64,000 bases of DNA. Origin: Pochonia chlamydosporia 170 (lineage: Eukaryota > Ascomycota > Sordariomycetes > Hypocreales > Clavicipitaceae). Positions 35,797 to 47,508 of the stretch are shown here, in pieces. The DNA lies in NCBI RefSeq assembly GCF_001653235.2, contig NW_019154043.1:930001-994000 (forward strand), given 5' to 3'. A model generated the notes under the pieces. That model had not been told where the DNA came from. It was given only the letters and a program-made list of their open reading frames with translations, and did no database searches. The translations under genes and the position numbers were made by a program. Every line of letters begins with the position of its first letter. Positions within the stretch are counted from its first letter, which is position 1.

Positions 35797-37488
35797 ATGG
35801 ACCTCAAGTACATCTTGAACGACCCGGAACCCATCATGGGAGAACCAAACCCCAAGAAGCCTCTCGAGCTATTGGACTTTCCAAATGAGATATTGGCAAG
35901 CATCTGCTCTAAACTCTGCGGGCACTGTACAGGAGAACCTGTCAATATTCGACACTCCGATTCATTGATCAGCTGGCTCGCTTTGAACACACTATCAAAG
36001 ACGTGCAAGAAGCTGCGAAGAGTTGCTCTTCCATTCATTCCTCATCGGCCCATGGTTGGCCAACACAAGTTGGACGCCTTCAATTTGTTTTTGGCCAAAA
36101 ACCCAGAGTTTGCCGCCAAAGTACATCAGATAGATCATCTATGGTATCCCATGGCCCTTGGTCCAGAGAGGGCACAACTCAAAATGCCACCAGAACACCA
36201 AAAAGTCCTACGGAAGTACTTCAGCGCAACAAGTCTTTCGATCGACAGGATCTGCATCATGCTTATTGCTCTGCCGGCGTTGAAAGATTTACGAATCGTA
36301 GGCCACATGGTATAGGATATCTCGTGCCTCTTTAGTAAATTTCGTCCGCTACGGCAATTACCACATCAGCGCCCGTCCGAAGCGTTTTTACCCAACCTCC
36401 GATCACTCACGTTCGATGCCATTCACGAATGTACCGATCCGGTTTACAAACCTATCAGCCAACGCGTCAGAGAGATCTGCCACTTTGTTGCCATTGCCGC
36501 ACCAAACTTGCACACCCTACGCTTTGGAAATTTCATCATGGTTGGACAAGGAACTCGTGGCCAGATATACCCACCTCCCAACATACCTCTACTCCGGCCG
36601 ACGAACCTCAGAGTCCTTGAATTCTATGGTTGTGTATTTGGCCCGTTTGGGATGTTCAGAAGTCCTATCGCCCTGCTGATCGACTCCAACAAGAAGCTGG
36701 AGAAACTGTCTGTGAGTGTCAACATCTGCAGCTGTTTCTCTAGCGCTACTAGACTCTCCGGTACGTGCATCGGACCAAGACAGATCATCGACATGTTGAG
36801 GAAGAGCCGTATCAACGGCCTCAAGTCTCTCTGCCTCAACTTTCTAGACATACAGGCCAGCAACTCCCTCATGACGTTCCAGAAGTGTCTTTCTCAGCGG
36901 TCCACCTACCGACGATGGGGTCCGGATCCGGGAAATGAGCGTACCTTGTCTTGGGACGGATACAAGGACACCTTTGAGTGCTTTACCGAGCTGGTGGAGT
37001 TGACCATTGACGAGCATTCCTTTTTCGTGCACTGGAAGGCACTCCAGATGCCATCGAACCATGGAATCGACATCATGGCGATTCCTGTGCCCATATCTGT
37101 CCTGACTACCTACACTGACAAGTGCTGGTTCAACATCATGCCGAGGAAGCTGCAGAAAATTTCTCTGTTGGTGAAGGGCGGGCCGTTGGCAGTCGCCGCC
37201 ATCATGAAGCTTCAGGACATGGTCATGAAGAGGCAGCTGCCGCATCTACAGGTAGTTGAGCTGACGATATGTCCGATGAGCCATACCAACAAGCCATTCT
37301 TTAACCCCCAAGACTACAGAGATGAGCTGCTTGTGATGCGAAATTTCTTCCGCAAGGTTCAGGAGTCAGGACTCGGGGTGAAGGTTTTGATCAGGTCTTT
37401 TAGACCATGTGCAGATGTGTACCATTATGGACCACCACCGTCAAGTGAAACATCTGCCACGACGGCTGCACCCCGTGGCACTGTCTGA
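35797..37488 (+). CDS. F-box protein with repeat-like C-terminal region
   Basis: The N-terminal F-box is seen at about residues 25-80: LLDFPNEILASICSKL, then LALNTLSKTCKKLRRVALPF. The rest resembles irregular leucine-rich F-box proteins (LRSLTFDAIHE, LRVLEFYGCVFG, KLEKLSVSVNIC, LQKISLLVKGG). F-box proteins link substrates to Skp1-Cullin1 ubiquitin ligases. The same frame runs from 35797 to 37488 except for one TAG at 36313-36315. A 60-nt frame-neutral intron 36310-36369 (GTATAG to ATCAG) or 36298-36369 (72 nt, GTAGGC) would remove it, giving about 543 residues, but the donors are weak. Without splicing the gene would be split by a nonsense codon. The start is the ATG of MDLKYILND. Confidence 0.7.
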
Positions 37489-38123
37489 TCGAGGTACAAC
37501 GGGTACAATCTCTCCAATGGGATGATAACTGGTAGTTGGGCTGGCCCAAGTATGTTGTCCATCTGGAATAGATCAGATACATTGGCTTGGTACGATTCAG
37601 GTACGCTCGATGCCGTTACCGAATCATTAGCTTGAGGTTTGTAGATGAATTTTGGAGGTTTTCAGTCTGGGGACTATCGAGGGGGATTGAGACTCTTAGT
37701 TGTGAGATTTACAATGTCTCACTTAGTTCAGGACGGGAAGGATTGGTGATTGGTGAGTTGCTTATTCAGAGACTGAGAATTTAGTTGCTACCGTATTTCT
37801 TTTCTCCCCTTTTTCTCAAGTTCTTTTGAGCGGGGATATCTTTTGCTATACTTCGTTTAGACCCGTCTAGATAGCCGCACGGCACAGAATGAATTTGCAC
37901 CAGATCGTTTTAGTCACATAGTCCAGAAAATTTAATAGCAGTTATGCAAGTTCAGCCCTGCGTTGTTGGTGAAACTCTTGATCTATTTAAGAGCACTACA
38001 AAGTCAGTAGAAGTTGAATTGGTAAGGAGCGCCAGTTCGGGAACAATTACGAGGCCGCCACAAGCCTGCGTTACTTGAGTCTAGACATGTCTATATGCAG
38101 AGCATTGCTTTATTATGTGTATT

Positions 38124-38124
<1 letters not shown>
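37489..38124. other. F-box gene 3' region
   Basis: No gene is seen. AT content rises toward the poly(T) tract. Confidence 0.4.

Positions 38125-38184
<60 letters not shown>
38125..38184. repeat. 60-base poly(T) tract
   Basis: An unbroken run of 60 T lies between TGTGTATTG and GTAATTTG. On the minus strand it is a poly(A) of 60. It could be the tail of a retroposed element lying to the right on the minus strand, or simple replication slippage; homopolymer length from assemblies is uncertain. Confidence 0.9.
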
Positions 38185-38185
<1 letters not shown>

Positions 38186-38930
38186 TAATTTGTCGTATTT
38201 TATATTATATTGTGTGCGAGGATTGCCGCCTTAGGGGCCATAGGCAAATAGAACAAAATGGTGAGGTTATTGCGGTATAAAACTAAATAACGCTACAGGT
38301 AGTAAGCATTACGCTGATATGGTTAGACCTAGCATTTAGAGAGCATTAAATAAGCACTTTATGCACTTTTGTATGGCTGGCAGGTGAAGGAGTGGTCAAT
38401 GGACTAGTAATCGGTATTTTAGAAGGTAATTACCGAATTAGTCAGAGCGAGCAGTATTATGTTCAGTTGGGGGGCAAACAAAAAGTAGATAACAAACATC
38501 ATGTTTGGAAAACCATGTTTGCTTCTCAAGACCCTGTTGTTGTTGCTAATAGCTCCACGTGTGAATCCAAATATGGCATCAGGGATGAAATCGAGACCCG
38601 TATGCAAGCTTCCAAACTCCGCTACTTGGTATCCATTCGCCATCTATAATTAGAGTACTTCCCCGTCTTCTGAAGCATGGTGAGCCCACTTCGTCACATA
38701 GTTGAAGCACTCAACTCTATCGTCTAATGGGTCCATGTCGGTGATCGTGTCGCCTAGTGGCTACCGAAAGGCTATGGGACATAATGTTCCATCCAGAACC
38801 ACGACGGATGAGACATTCACTGTGCCACAGGGAGGTGAACACGAAACAACAAGAGCTCGTACATCATTAAGTAAAGTCATAACATATCCACGTTTCTTCC
38901 CTTCCCTATCCCCTGCCCGTCCGCGTCCAC
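38185..38930. other. AT-rich non-coding stretch next to poly(T)
   Basis: Strongly AT-rich between 38185 and 38460. No reverse transcriptase, transposase or ATG-started gene is seen. It may be a degraded retroelement, but no target-site duplication could be identified by eye. Confidence 0.35.
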
Positions 38931-39990
38931 CTACTTGATGCTTCCATAGATGGGAACTTGACTCTCTGCGCTATGAGACCGTAACCCACGTCCAGTCGAC
39001 TCTACTAATTGCACCGCATCCATCCCTTCAACTCCCGACGGCTTATTCCACGCCCCCTTATGCCTCGTGCCCCCAATAGTTCCCTCAGGGTGATGCTGAT
39101 GTCCAGAACCGGCGTATACACCCGCCGGGGCACGGATAGTACTTATAAGTCGATTCAAAATGGCAAACTCGATCTTGAGCTTAATTCCGTAGACGCATGG
39201 CTTAAACGCCCCTTGCAAATAGAACAAGTTGGCGCACTGAATCCCCAGCAGCGTGATATCGAGCGCGATGATAAGAATATTAGCGACAAGCAACTGCCAT
39301 AACACCGTTTTCTGCTCCTTCGGTTGCGTGCCGCTGGAAACGTGGTCGCCATGGCCATGGGGAGTAGCCGTGGACCACGACCGCTCAAGCAATGGAGATC
39401 GCTGACGCAGGTATTTCCGCGTCTGGTATATGTACAGCATGCCAAGTGCCGTCTCCTGCACAAAGTACACTACCAGCTGCAGTCGGTCCCAGATGGGGTT
39501 AAAGGACGTGAGATTCGTGTTTATCGTCGTGGATTGCTGTCCAAGTTTAGCCATTATTCACGTGGTGAATCTGTTCCTGGGAGAAACTCACTGCCAAAGT
39601 ACCAATCACAACAGTTGGCACAGAAAACACAATCGAGTTAAATATAAGGACATACTTGATACCGTTGAGTATCTTTGTAGTGCGCATGAGCAGATGCAAT
39701 CGCGAGTACAACACCCAGCTCTGCGGGAGCACCATAATCATCCACGTTAGGTAAATGAGGACAATTGCCGGCACCGCATTTTTCCACACCCCAAAATCGG
39801 CGAGGATGATGAACAGTGGTTGTAGGATTACGCCCCAGGATGTAAGGGCGCAGGACCAAAAGTAGAGGCCACGGCGGCGCTTAAAGAGCAGGAAGAGAGA
39901 TATGTTGATTTCTATGCCAATGTACCACGATATGCCAGTGAAGGCTGCTATCACCATGGACATAGGCAGGTCGTCCTTGATGTCGTTCAT
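38931..39990 (-). CDS. DUF7703-type multi-pass membrane protein
   Basis: Two exons (39990-39592 and 39536-38931, 55-nt intron with GTGAGT donor and GCTAAAC branch point) give 334 residues. About seven hydrophobic helices are visible; typical family stretches are GISWYIGIEINISLFLLF with KRRRGLYFWSCALTSWGVILQP after it, a WVLYSRLHLL segment, NPIWDRLQLVVYFVQE and YIYQTRKYLR. This layout matches fungal proteins annotated DUF7703, which resemble PTH11-like receptors but lack their conserved cysteines. The C-terminal ~75 residues are hydrophilic, with the stretch HQHHPEG. Function unknown; a plasma-membrane sensor is inference only. Confidence 0.85.
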
Positions 39991-41371
39991 TTTCGATACG
40001 ATATGCTCATGTCTTTGTTCGTCGGGTTCTGCGAGTATGGAAGTGTGAGGACGTTGAGAGCCACCGGGGAGGGGCGGTCCGGCTTATTTCTAAGTACGAT
40101 TAAGACTGCAGAGTAGCCATTGTTGATCTTCGTTGTAGGTTGTGTTACAGATTTGTGTACATGGAAAGAATCGTCTTTGGAGGGTATATATGTCCCTGCT
40201 ATCCTCGGGGGATTAAAGAGCCGGGTGAAACTCCGTCACATCAACCACCCCCCTCGAGGCTGCTGGCTAGTCTAAGTATATGTAGACGTCGCAACCCCGA
40301 GATTGGGTGGCATTGCATTTCGCCAAACAGGCCCCTGTTGAACGACGGATCTGCGCGAGTTGTGGTGACATTTGATCTAAGCTCGATTCAGGAGGCCTGG
40401 GCTTTGTGCCCAAGCTTCGATTTGCTTCTTAAACCAGTCCAGTAGCGCCTCGATTAATAGACGAAGAAATAAATAGCTTTATACAGTGGATCTAATGAGG
40501 CCACGGCAGACAGTTTGCTTGTGCACCAACCAGCGCAAGTGATCATGTTCTGGGAATCAAGTCCAAACACCACCTGTTGGAAACCTGAACGTCTTTCGCA
40601 AACGGTGGAAAGGAAGGATCCCTATCCAGGCAAGCCATCTCACGAAGCGAGGATGTGCCAGCTACAAAGTCGCAACAGAGGTGGGGAGACCGCACACATA
40701 ACTGGGCCGTGTGATGATCTGCAGAATTTCTTACCTCATCTGCTCTGCCGAGTCTTACTCATGGCGTAGGATAGCCTGGAATCAACCAACGGCTTTGAAC
40801 ACTTTGGGGTAGACGGTCAAGACGGTGCCTCCTGATCGCCACGGGATTCCCAGCCCTGTTGCACAGTTGATGAATCAAGCCACCAATCTGACTCGCTTCA
40901 TTCTTGGATCTTTCCATGTCCCACCTCCGGATTCTCGATCTGGGACGGCAACGGGTGCTGGCTAAATATGGGGGACGCTGATGGTTTACATTGTAGAAAT
41001 GACTGTCTGGTCTTATTTACCTTGGGCGAAGCCACGAGCATTCGATTTTGGGATAGGCATAAACACGGTGAGCACAGCCGCTGTGAGCATAAAATTGTCA
41101 AAGAGAGCACTTGAGCCGTTCTAGACCTCCTTGGCAGTGACATTCCTGTCTTGCTTTCCTTTGCCGACTTCTCCAATAAATCATGCAAGACACACCAAAT
41201 AGCACTTCAAAAAGAGCCACGATTTTCTTCCTCTCCTTAGTCGGTCAATCAAGGAGAAATCATTCAATTCAATCGTTCAATTGCCGTGAATTTCCCCATG
41301 CAGTAGCAACCCTGGGATAATACCAGGCCCCCGTCAGAGCAACATAACAAGTTCCACCACGCCACAGCTGA
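39991..41371. other. gene-free stretch
   Basis: It contains the upstream region of the DUF7703 gene. No other gene is seen. Confidence 0.4.
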
Positions 41372-41557
41372 CTATTGATAGCTTCGTGGCATATTGTTTT
41401 CTGTGCCTAGAGTGTCGTAACAGCCAAAGTCACAGATTGTAGTGCCAGCCTCAATCGGTGAATACGCACCCTGGCAACATAGAACGCCGGCGCCGAGTAC
41501 ACACAGAGACGCACAGCCTATTCCTTGAGTCAAAGGAGACGAAATACAGTTAAGCAT
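41372..41557 (-). CDS. possible small cysteine-rich ORF (uncertain)
   Basis: An ATG-started frame of 61 residues contains seven cysteines (4, 15, 19, 27, 28, 42, 46), a density far above chance, and lies 363 bases downstream of the secreted-protein gene on the same strand. No convincing signal peptide is present and I found no upstream exon that would supply one. It may be one exon of a secreted protein, a decayed gene, or a chance ORF. Confidence 0.25.
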   Translation of the reverse strand: MLNCISSPLTQGIGCASLCVLGAGVLCCQGAYSPIEAGTTICDFGCYDTLGTENNMPRSYQ

Positions 41558-41919
41558 TTATAATATCTCAGCCCAAACAGGACATATCGGAGTCTAAAAG
41601 GCTGCCAAGTCGTTGGGAAATCCCGTATCACTCCGCAAGTTCGTCCGTATGTGAAAATGTGAGACCAATGTTACTGCCGACTAGATCTGACACACCGAAC
41701 ATGCCCAAATGACCTCAGGAAACATCAAAGCCAAAATGCCACAGAGCTTCACTTATATTGTTGCACCACTAAAAGCCAGTGTGGGTTAGACATCGTCAAT
41801 ACACCAGTTGACCCTACATGTGATTCAGTATTCATCTTTTAAGCAATAATTCCATGTACGCATTCTCTATCAATGTCTAATCCTCGTATAAAAATACAAT
41901 CTATCACCAAACCCACCAC

Positions 41920-42531
41920 CTAATTGGAATCCTTAATAGTCGCCTTCGTTTCACCTACAAAAAGTTAGCACACATCCACAACCCAACCACACGCGCAGCA
42001 AACTTACAAATAGCAAACTCCTGGTAAAACACGGCCGCCGTGCCCATAGAGCAATCCACATCCTGCGGCTTCTCAGGTCGATGGCACGTTCCAATAGAAT
42101 TATTCTCCGTATCAATCATGTTGTACCCTCCATCATCGCCCTTGTACAACGCTTCCACAAAGTTAGCTTTCATTCTGCATTTGAGTTTCAAGCGACTTAC
42201 TAAAGTGGTTGTCCTTGCCGGCATCATTAAATGTATGCTTCTTATCATCATTCACCTCCAGCCTCTTGACGTCCCAGTCCTTCACGGCCGTGGCGCCACA
42301 CCCATCACAGGCCATACCTCCGTGTGAGGCGTCGTTGTCAAAGCCAAATGTCAAGGGGACGGCTTTGTGTAGCGCATCATCACAATTAGGTGGGTTGTTG
42401 AAGAAGACGCATTCTTGGTTGGTCTGGCCGCCGCCCAGGCCGGAGTTCGCATTACCACAGAAGATGTGGAAGTCTGCGAGGGCAGGGCTGATGGCAAGGC
42501 CAAGAGCGATGAGAGAAGTAGAGAAGTGCAT
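41920..42531 (-). CDS. secreted cysteine-containing hypothetical protein
   Basis: Exons 42531-42201, 42151-42008 and 41954-41920 give 169 residues. A clear signal peptide (MHFSTSLIALGLAISPALA, about 19 residues) precedes DFHIFCGN. The mature part has about nine cysteines, including C-x-x-C in ACDGCGA, and ends with VFYQEFAICETKATIKDSN. Donors of both introns are GTAAGT, each with a CTAAC branch close to the acceptor. The intron 1 acceptor (49 nt) was chosen over a nearer AG that would leave only 34 nt. The family is unknown to me; it resembles the small secreted proteins of plant- or insect-associated fungi, and an effector-like role is inference. There is no GPI or transmembrane tail. Confidence 0.8.
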
Positions 42532-43200
42532 TGTGAGGTTTGTGAAAATGTAACGTTTGTTGTCTGGCTTGTCTGAGATTTGTCTTTGTCTGGAAATTCG
42601 GTGATTTAAATATTCGTAGAATTATCACAGAACAGACGGAAATAGCACAAAAATAACCGCTACGTCATTTTCGCTGCTGAATCTCACGAAGGAATGCATC
42701 AACCAACAACTTGCAGATCCAAGGCCCCCAAAGCCCGCGATCCATCCAATGGGACTTGCGACAAACAGCTGCCTTGACTATGTAGTTCGCAGTGGCAACA
42801 CATCCCTTCTGAAATAAGAATGCGCTAGAACACCTTTGTTTCTAAGGTTCGCAGGTCCGTCAGCACTGGTTGTGGAAGTGGGAGGGATTGACACGCCGCT
42901 GAGCGACTGTGGAGTTGTAAAGTCAAGACCATAACACGTTATTGGTTGTGACAGGTAAAAGATGTTGGTTGAAGGATTTGAGTCGAGCGATCATTGAGAT
43001 TTTCTCCAAGTTAATAAGCTCAATTGTTTAACTTCAGCTTGTTTATTCTGTGAGAAAGTCGCCGCCTGAGCTGAATGCTGGGATCGGGATCCAAGTGGCG
43101 ACACATCCGACTTACACTGGGTCAAGACGAGATGTGAGATTACTTCATCAATATCCACTTGTTCATTTGCATTTTGGACTATCTACATACATCTTCGTAA
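42532..43200. other. spacer
   Basis: It holds the secreted-protein promoter and the 3' UTR of the MFS gene. No gene is seen. Confidence 0.4.
42604..42614 (-). promoter_or_regulatory. TATA-like box of the secreted-protein gene
   Basis: Reading on the minus strand, AATATTTAAAT lies about 75-80 bases before the ATG at 42531. The position is plausible for a core promoter. Confidence 0.4.
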
Positions 43201-45127
43201 CTAATACATGTACCTAAATGTCATTGCCTTGTCTCCCAAAGCAGACAACTCTGCTGCAGTATACTTATCGGCCTCACCGGCGGCGAGCTGCCGCTCCCTC
43301 TTGCGGTTCAATCTCCTATAACCCAGGATGAGAATGAATGCCGCAATTATACCCAGCACGATAAAGCCGATTTCGAGGCCGTGGCCAAGGAAGTAGCGAG
43401 GCTTGTCCTTTTTGCGATAAAAGTTGGATGCCATAGCCTGGTTAACACGTTAGTCTACAAGTACAAATCCAATTATTTCTCGGCCAGTTTTGTTAGTACT
43501 TACACCACCAAGATTGCCGATACCAATCTGCAGCGCCATGCCAGCACTCCGCTTGTAACTGCCCGACAAATTGTTTGATAGCCAAGCGATAACACCAGGG
43601 AATGCAGGATAGATGGCGCAAGCCGCGATGAATACGCCGCCATACACGACCTTTGGGTTGCCAGACGCAATGCACCTGCACAGAGTTAGCAAATAATTTC
43701 CACACGGTCCCAAAGTCTTCAAAAATGAAGATAGACGAACATTGTAAATCCCACCAACATCATGCACATGGGTGCAATCACAAATGGACTTCTCTTGCCA
43801 ACCCTATCCGAGCAAAAGGCCACGATTACGGCCAAGATGGCAGCCGTGATATAAATCGGCACCGTCATCAGCTGTGCTTCCGTCTTGGAATAGTTTAAGC
43901 TCTTGATAATCGTCGGCAGGAACAAGCTGATGCCGTAAAGCGGACAGACAATCTGACACATGTTAGTATCCCCAAGGCCCAACCGGACATGACGCAACAC
44001 TTACACCCCAGTACACAAAGATGTTCACCCAAATCTGCCAGTCCTTAAACGCCTGCCAGACATACTTCCATTCGAATTCTTCAGCCTGCTCGACCTGCGC
44101 GCGTGCTTGGGTCTCGGCGTCGCCTACGGTCATCTTTGCCTGACCCTGATACTTGAGGCGATGGATAACGAACGCCTTCTCTTCTTCCGTCAAGAAGGAG
44201 GCCGTGTCGGGGAAGTCGTGAATCAAGAAGAAGGCGGCAAATGCCACAACAACAGTTGCGATACCCTCGAGTATGAAGATCCATCGCCAGCCCTCGAGTC
44301 CAGCCGTACCATCCATCTTGCTAATTGCGAAAGCAAGCAAACCGCTAAAGGCGCCAGCTATGGAGGCAGCGCTGAAGAAGAGAGCCTGGCGAAACTGGAT
44401 TTCGTGTCGACAATACCACATAGTGAGGTAGTACTAGTCATGTTAGCTTCAAGAGGTTTCCCCGAGTGCTGGGACGACAAAGAACTTACAGCTACACCAG
44501 GGAACAGACCAGCCTCAGTCACGCCCAAAAATATACGCGCAATCAACAGACCGTGGTAATTCTTGACAAGACCCATGAGTGTCATGACGAGACCCCATGC
44601 TACCATGATGGTGGGCAACCAGCGACTGGGGCGGAGTTTCTTGAGCAGCAAGTTGGACGGGACTTCGAACGCGGCATATGTGAAGAAGAAGACTGTGAGA
44701 CACCAGTTGTATTGGTCAGGTAAGATGCCGAGATCGGCACTGAGCCCTTCGACTTCGGCGTTGCCAATATTTCCACCTGCAGTCAATGTTAGTGACGAAG
44801 ACATTGCGAAGCTGTGGGCTAGGCAATACTCACGATCAAGAAACGAGAGCAGATACAGAAGTGCGAGCATGGGGATTAGTCGGATATCCATCTGTTTCCT
44901 GTCAGTCATCCATTTCAGCAAGATGAGGCCGGAAAACACAATACCTTCCAAAGAACCTTCTTTTCATCAATGTGATCAAAATTAGGCGGCGTGGTGATTG
45001 TCGCAACACCCATATCATCAGTGTCGCTGGGCGCCTTATCATCAATCTTCACGCCATTGCTGACATATTCGTCATGGTTTGGCGGCACCACGACCTTTTC
45101 GGTCGAATCAGCCGAATGAGAAACCAT
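43201..45127 (-). CDS. MFS transporter, anion:cation symporter (Dal5/Tna1-like) family
   Basis: Seven exons (45127-44945, 44891-44834, 44776-44490, 44433-44005, 43952-43741, 43675-43504, 43437-43201) give 525 residues. All joins keep frame and restore family motifs: VLWKMDIRLIPMLALLYLLS, FLDRGNIGNAEVEGL, the second-helix DQYNWCLTVFFFTYAAFEVP, the TM4 stretch ARIFLGVTEAGLFPG, YYLTMWYCRHE, a GWRWIFILEG segment and IGIGNLGGAMASNFY. Two six-helix halves are separated by a hydrophilic loop. Relatives move nicotinate, allantoate, pantothenate or other organic anions with protons across the plasma membrane. The hydrophilic N-terminus of ~60 residues is rich in Asp/Thr. The substrate is unknown; the neighbouring acyl-CoA dehydrogenase suggests a carboxylic acid. 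Confidence 0.93.
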
Positions 45128-46321
45128 AATGGCGCAACAGCAATGAACCAACAACCAAGTCTGAAGTATGAGACAGACGATGAATCGGTGCAAAGATGAC
45201 CGTGAAGAATTGCAGGTTAGAAAGGTCTCTCAACTCAATCCGCACCGTTGATAAACACAGGCTAAAAGGGAGCTAGAAACTGGCGGATCTCCAGCTCATA
45301 TATGTTCGTGTTGCAGAGGAATGGAGCTCACTGCAACCCTGAATCAGCTTGTCGTCGATCTCGTTGGCTGGCCTGACCCATCGGAACCGAGACACTCCAC
45401 GCGAAGAAAGGAATACAACTGCAAACTCTCTCTTGTCAGGGATTCTCAAAAGAGGACGGACTACCGGTATTGCGAGGAGATGGTCTGGAAAAGGGTCTTG
45501 GAGAGGGGATGGATGCTAGTAACCCTTGTCATCCTTACTTTTGGGGAGATTTGTGGCCTCATCCAGTTCATGGGGAACCCGTAAGTGAGGTCCGCGTCGA
45601 CAAGCCACAACGTATCGTGCCGCAAAGAGGATCCCCTTGGCGAACATTCATGATTCCCAGAGTCTTCAGCCATTTCACCGCTCCAATTAGGATCCGCGAC
45701 AGGCACAGTGGTTGACGTCGATGGCAACGGCTCTCTTCCAAATGGAAGCCTGTTTTCTTCAGCCCACAGTCTCCTCTCCACTTCCCCCAACCCAGTTGGC
45801 GTAATCATGGTGAAGCTGACCATTGAATTACCCCAAATCCAGAGCCAAGTGGACCTGGGGCGCGGACAACCGCCCGCTTCATTTCCCCTTCGATTTGCCA
45901 TTTGCCTAGTGTTTCTCGACTTCCCCAGCTTTTCTGGCCTTCGAAAACGCGGGGTTGGAGCGCCATCCCTCATCTCTAACGCCTTCTTCCGCTCCATGAT
46001 TCGTTCGATTTCTGGCTTCAGCCGGGAGACTGGGGCAGATCACACATGCATAACGTCAAGCGTTTTGACTATTGAGTGAACCGGATCCGAAGTGGATAAC
46101 TTGATACCTTGGAATATGAACGAAGTCGATTTGTCTTAGCCTGGCGTTGTATCCAAAGCTCGCTTGCGTTGACCAAGCAGCAACTTGAAAGAAGCCATGT
46201 CGACGCCGCTATTGAGGCTGGCTTGTACGCTTTGACGTGTAGATGAGTATCCCATGGAAATATTAGAGTGATATCGGTGTTTATTGCTCGTATACCAAGC
46301 AAGGCTTTCTAGTTGTCTATG
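45128..46321. other. spacer with uncertain ORF
   Basis: The region holds the MFS promoter and the 3' side of the hydroxyacyl-CoA dehydrogenase gene. One ATG-started minus-strand frame, 45461-45997 (178 residues), shows no recognised domain; it may be coding, but the evidence is only its length. Confidence 0.35.
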
Positions 46322-47508
46322 CTAAGTGGCTACCGCAGAGGCAGCTTCTTTGGCGGGTGTTGGTTGTAGCGCCTCAGATCTGTCATACGTATAGAATCCT
46401 TGTCCGCTTTTGATGCCAAGGTGCCCATTCTCTAAATACTTACCCAGGTACTTTCTTGGCTCTTCCGGTATATCGCTTCTCGCTGTTGCATAATGTTGTT
46501 CAATGTCAAACACTACGTCGAGGCCGACAATATCCATCAGCTCAAACGGACCTTTGGCTGTCTTCAACACGTCTCGAAAGATGGCGTCAATTTCCTTTGG
46601 TGTGCCAGCGCCTTCAGCTGCTGCTAACAAGGCTTCTCGCTTGATGGCAGCCCAAATTCTGACAGTCTTTAGCTTCCGTGGTCATAGTCATTCTCAGTCA
46701 CTAATTCACATACCTGTTGTAGATGTATCCAATCGATGAGCTCCTTACATGGAACGGAGAAAAACCATGTGCCGCGCACTGTCGCATCATGAGCTGAATG
46801 AGGGATGGATCCGTCGTCTTGTGTCCCATAAGTTCAATGGCTGATGGCTGTTAGAAGATGTACACTATAAGTGCTTAAAACTGATTCCGTTGTTACCTGT
46901 GGTCTCTGGTGGCCAATCTGCAGAAGGAAAAGATTAGTGTATGTTTGTGCAGAGCGCATCAGGGACGTACAAGTGTGTGCACTCAGAACTCTCTTTGCAT
47001 GCTTCAAATTCAATCCGGCAACAATTTCAGAGCATGAATAGCTGCTGGAATTGGAGGCAATTATCGTGTCTTCAGGCGCCAACTCGTCCAGTTGAGCGAT
47101 AATTTCCTGCTTGAGAGCCAGTCGCTCGGGAATGCACTGCAATCGTATCAGCAACCAACTCCCTTCATCTTTCCGTTACACAACCTACCTCCACCACGAG
47201 CCAAGATTCACCCAAGGCTGTTTTCATGAAATCTGGTAAATGTCCATGCACTTGGCCAAAATTCCCATGAGGATTTAATTGAGACCGCAGCTGATTAACG
47301 TTCTCAATGCTGGCATGTAGCTGACTTGTTTGTCCATCAATCAAGTGAACATCATTGCCTCTTCCTGACCACTGAAAACGGTTTGTTAGCAAATAGTCTT
47401 TCAATAAGAACATAGATTACATACCATGTACGCCAGACGTCTGCCCTGAGAGCCTGCTCCAACAACTGTCACTGATGACCTTGCCAGTCGTGTCATTGTA
47501 GCAAACAT
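46322..47508 (-). CDS. 3-hydroxyacyl-CoA dehydrogenase-type enzyme
   Basis: Six exons (47508-47425, 47371-47189, 47136-46971, 46917-46897, 46840-46714, 46658-46322) give 305 residues, the size of a monofunctional 3-hydroxyacyl-CoA dehydrogenase. The NAD-binding fold begins with VTVVGAGSQGRRLAYM and the acidic NDVHLIDG end of strand 2. Candidate catalytic residues are the Ser region ASNSSSYS, the His of SAHTYWPPE and the Asn of GYIYNRIWAAIKREAL. The C-terminal domain ends GIKSGQGFYTYDRS. Exon 4 is only 21 nt. It oxidises the 3-hydroxyl of an acyl-CoA or related acid with NAD. An in-frame ATG at 47586 would add a basic 26-residue leader that could be a mitochondrial presequence; 47496 is another start. 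Confidence 0.88.

Noticed and set aside
45461..45997. 178-residue minus-strand ORF between the MFS and dehydrogenase genes
   Set aside because: No recognised domain, composition unlike its neighbours; kept only as a note in the spacer entry.
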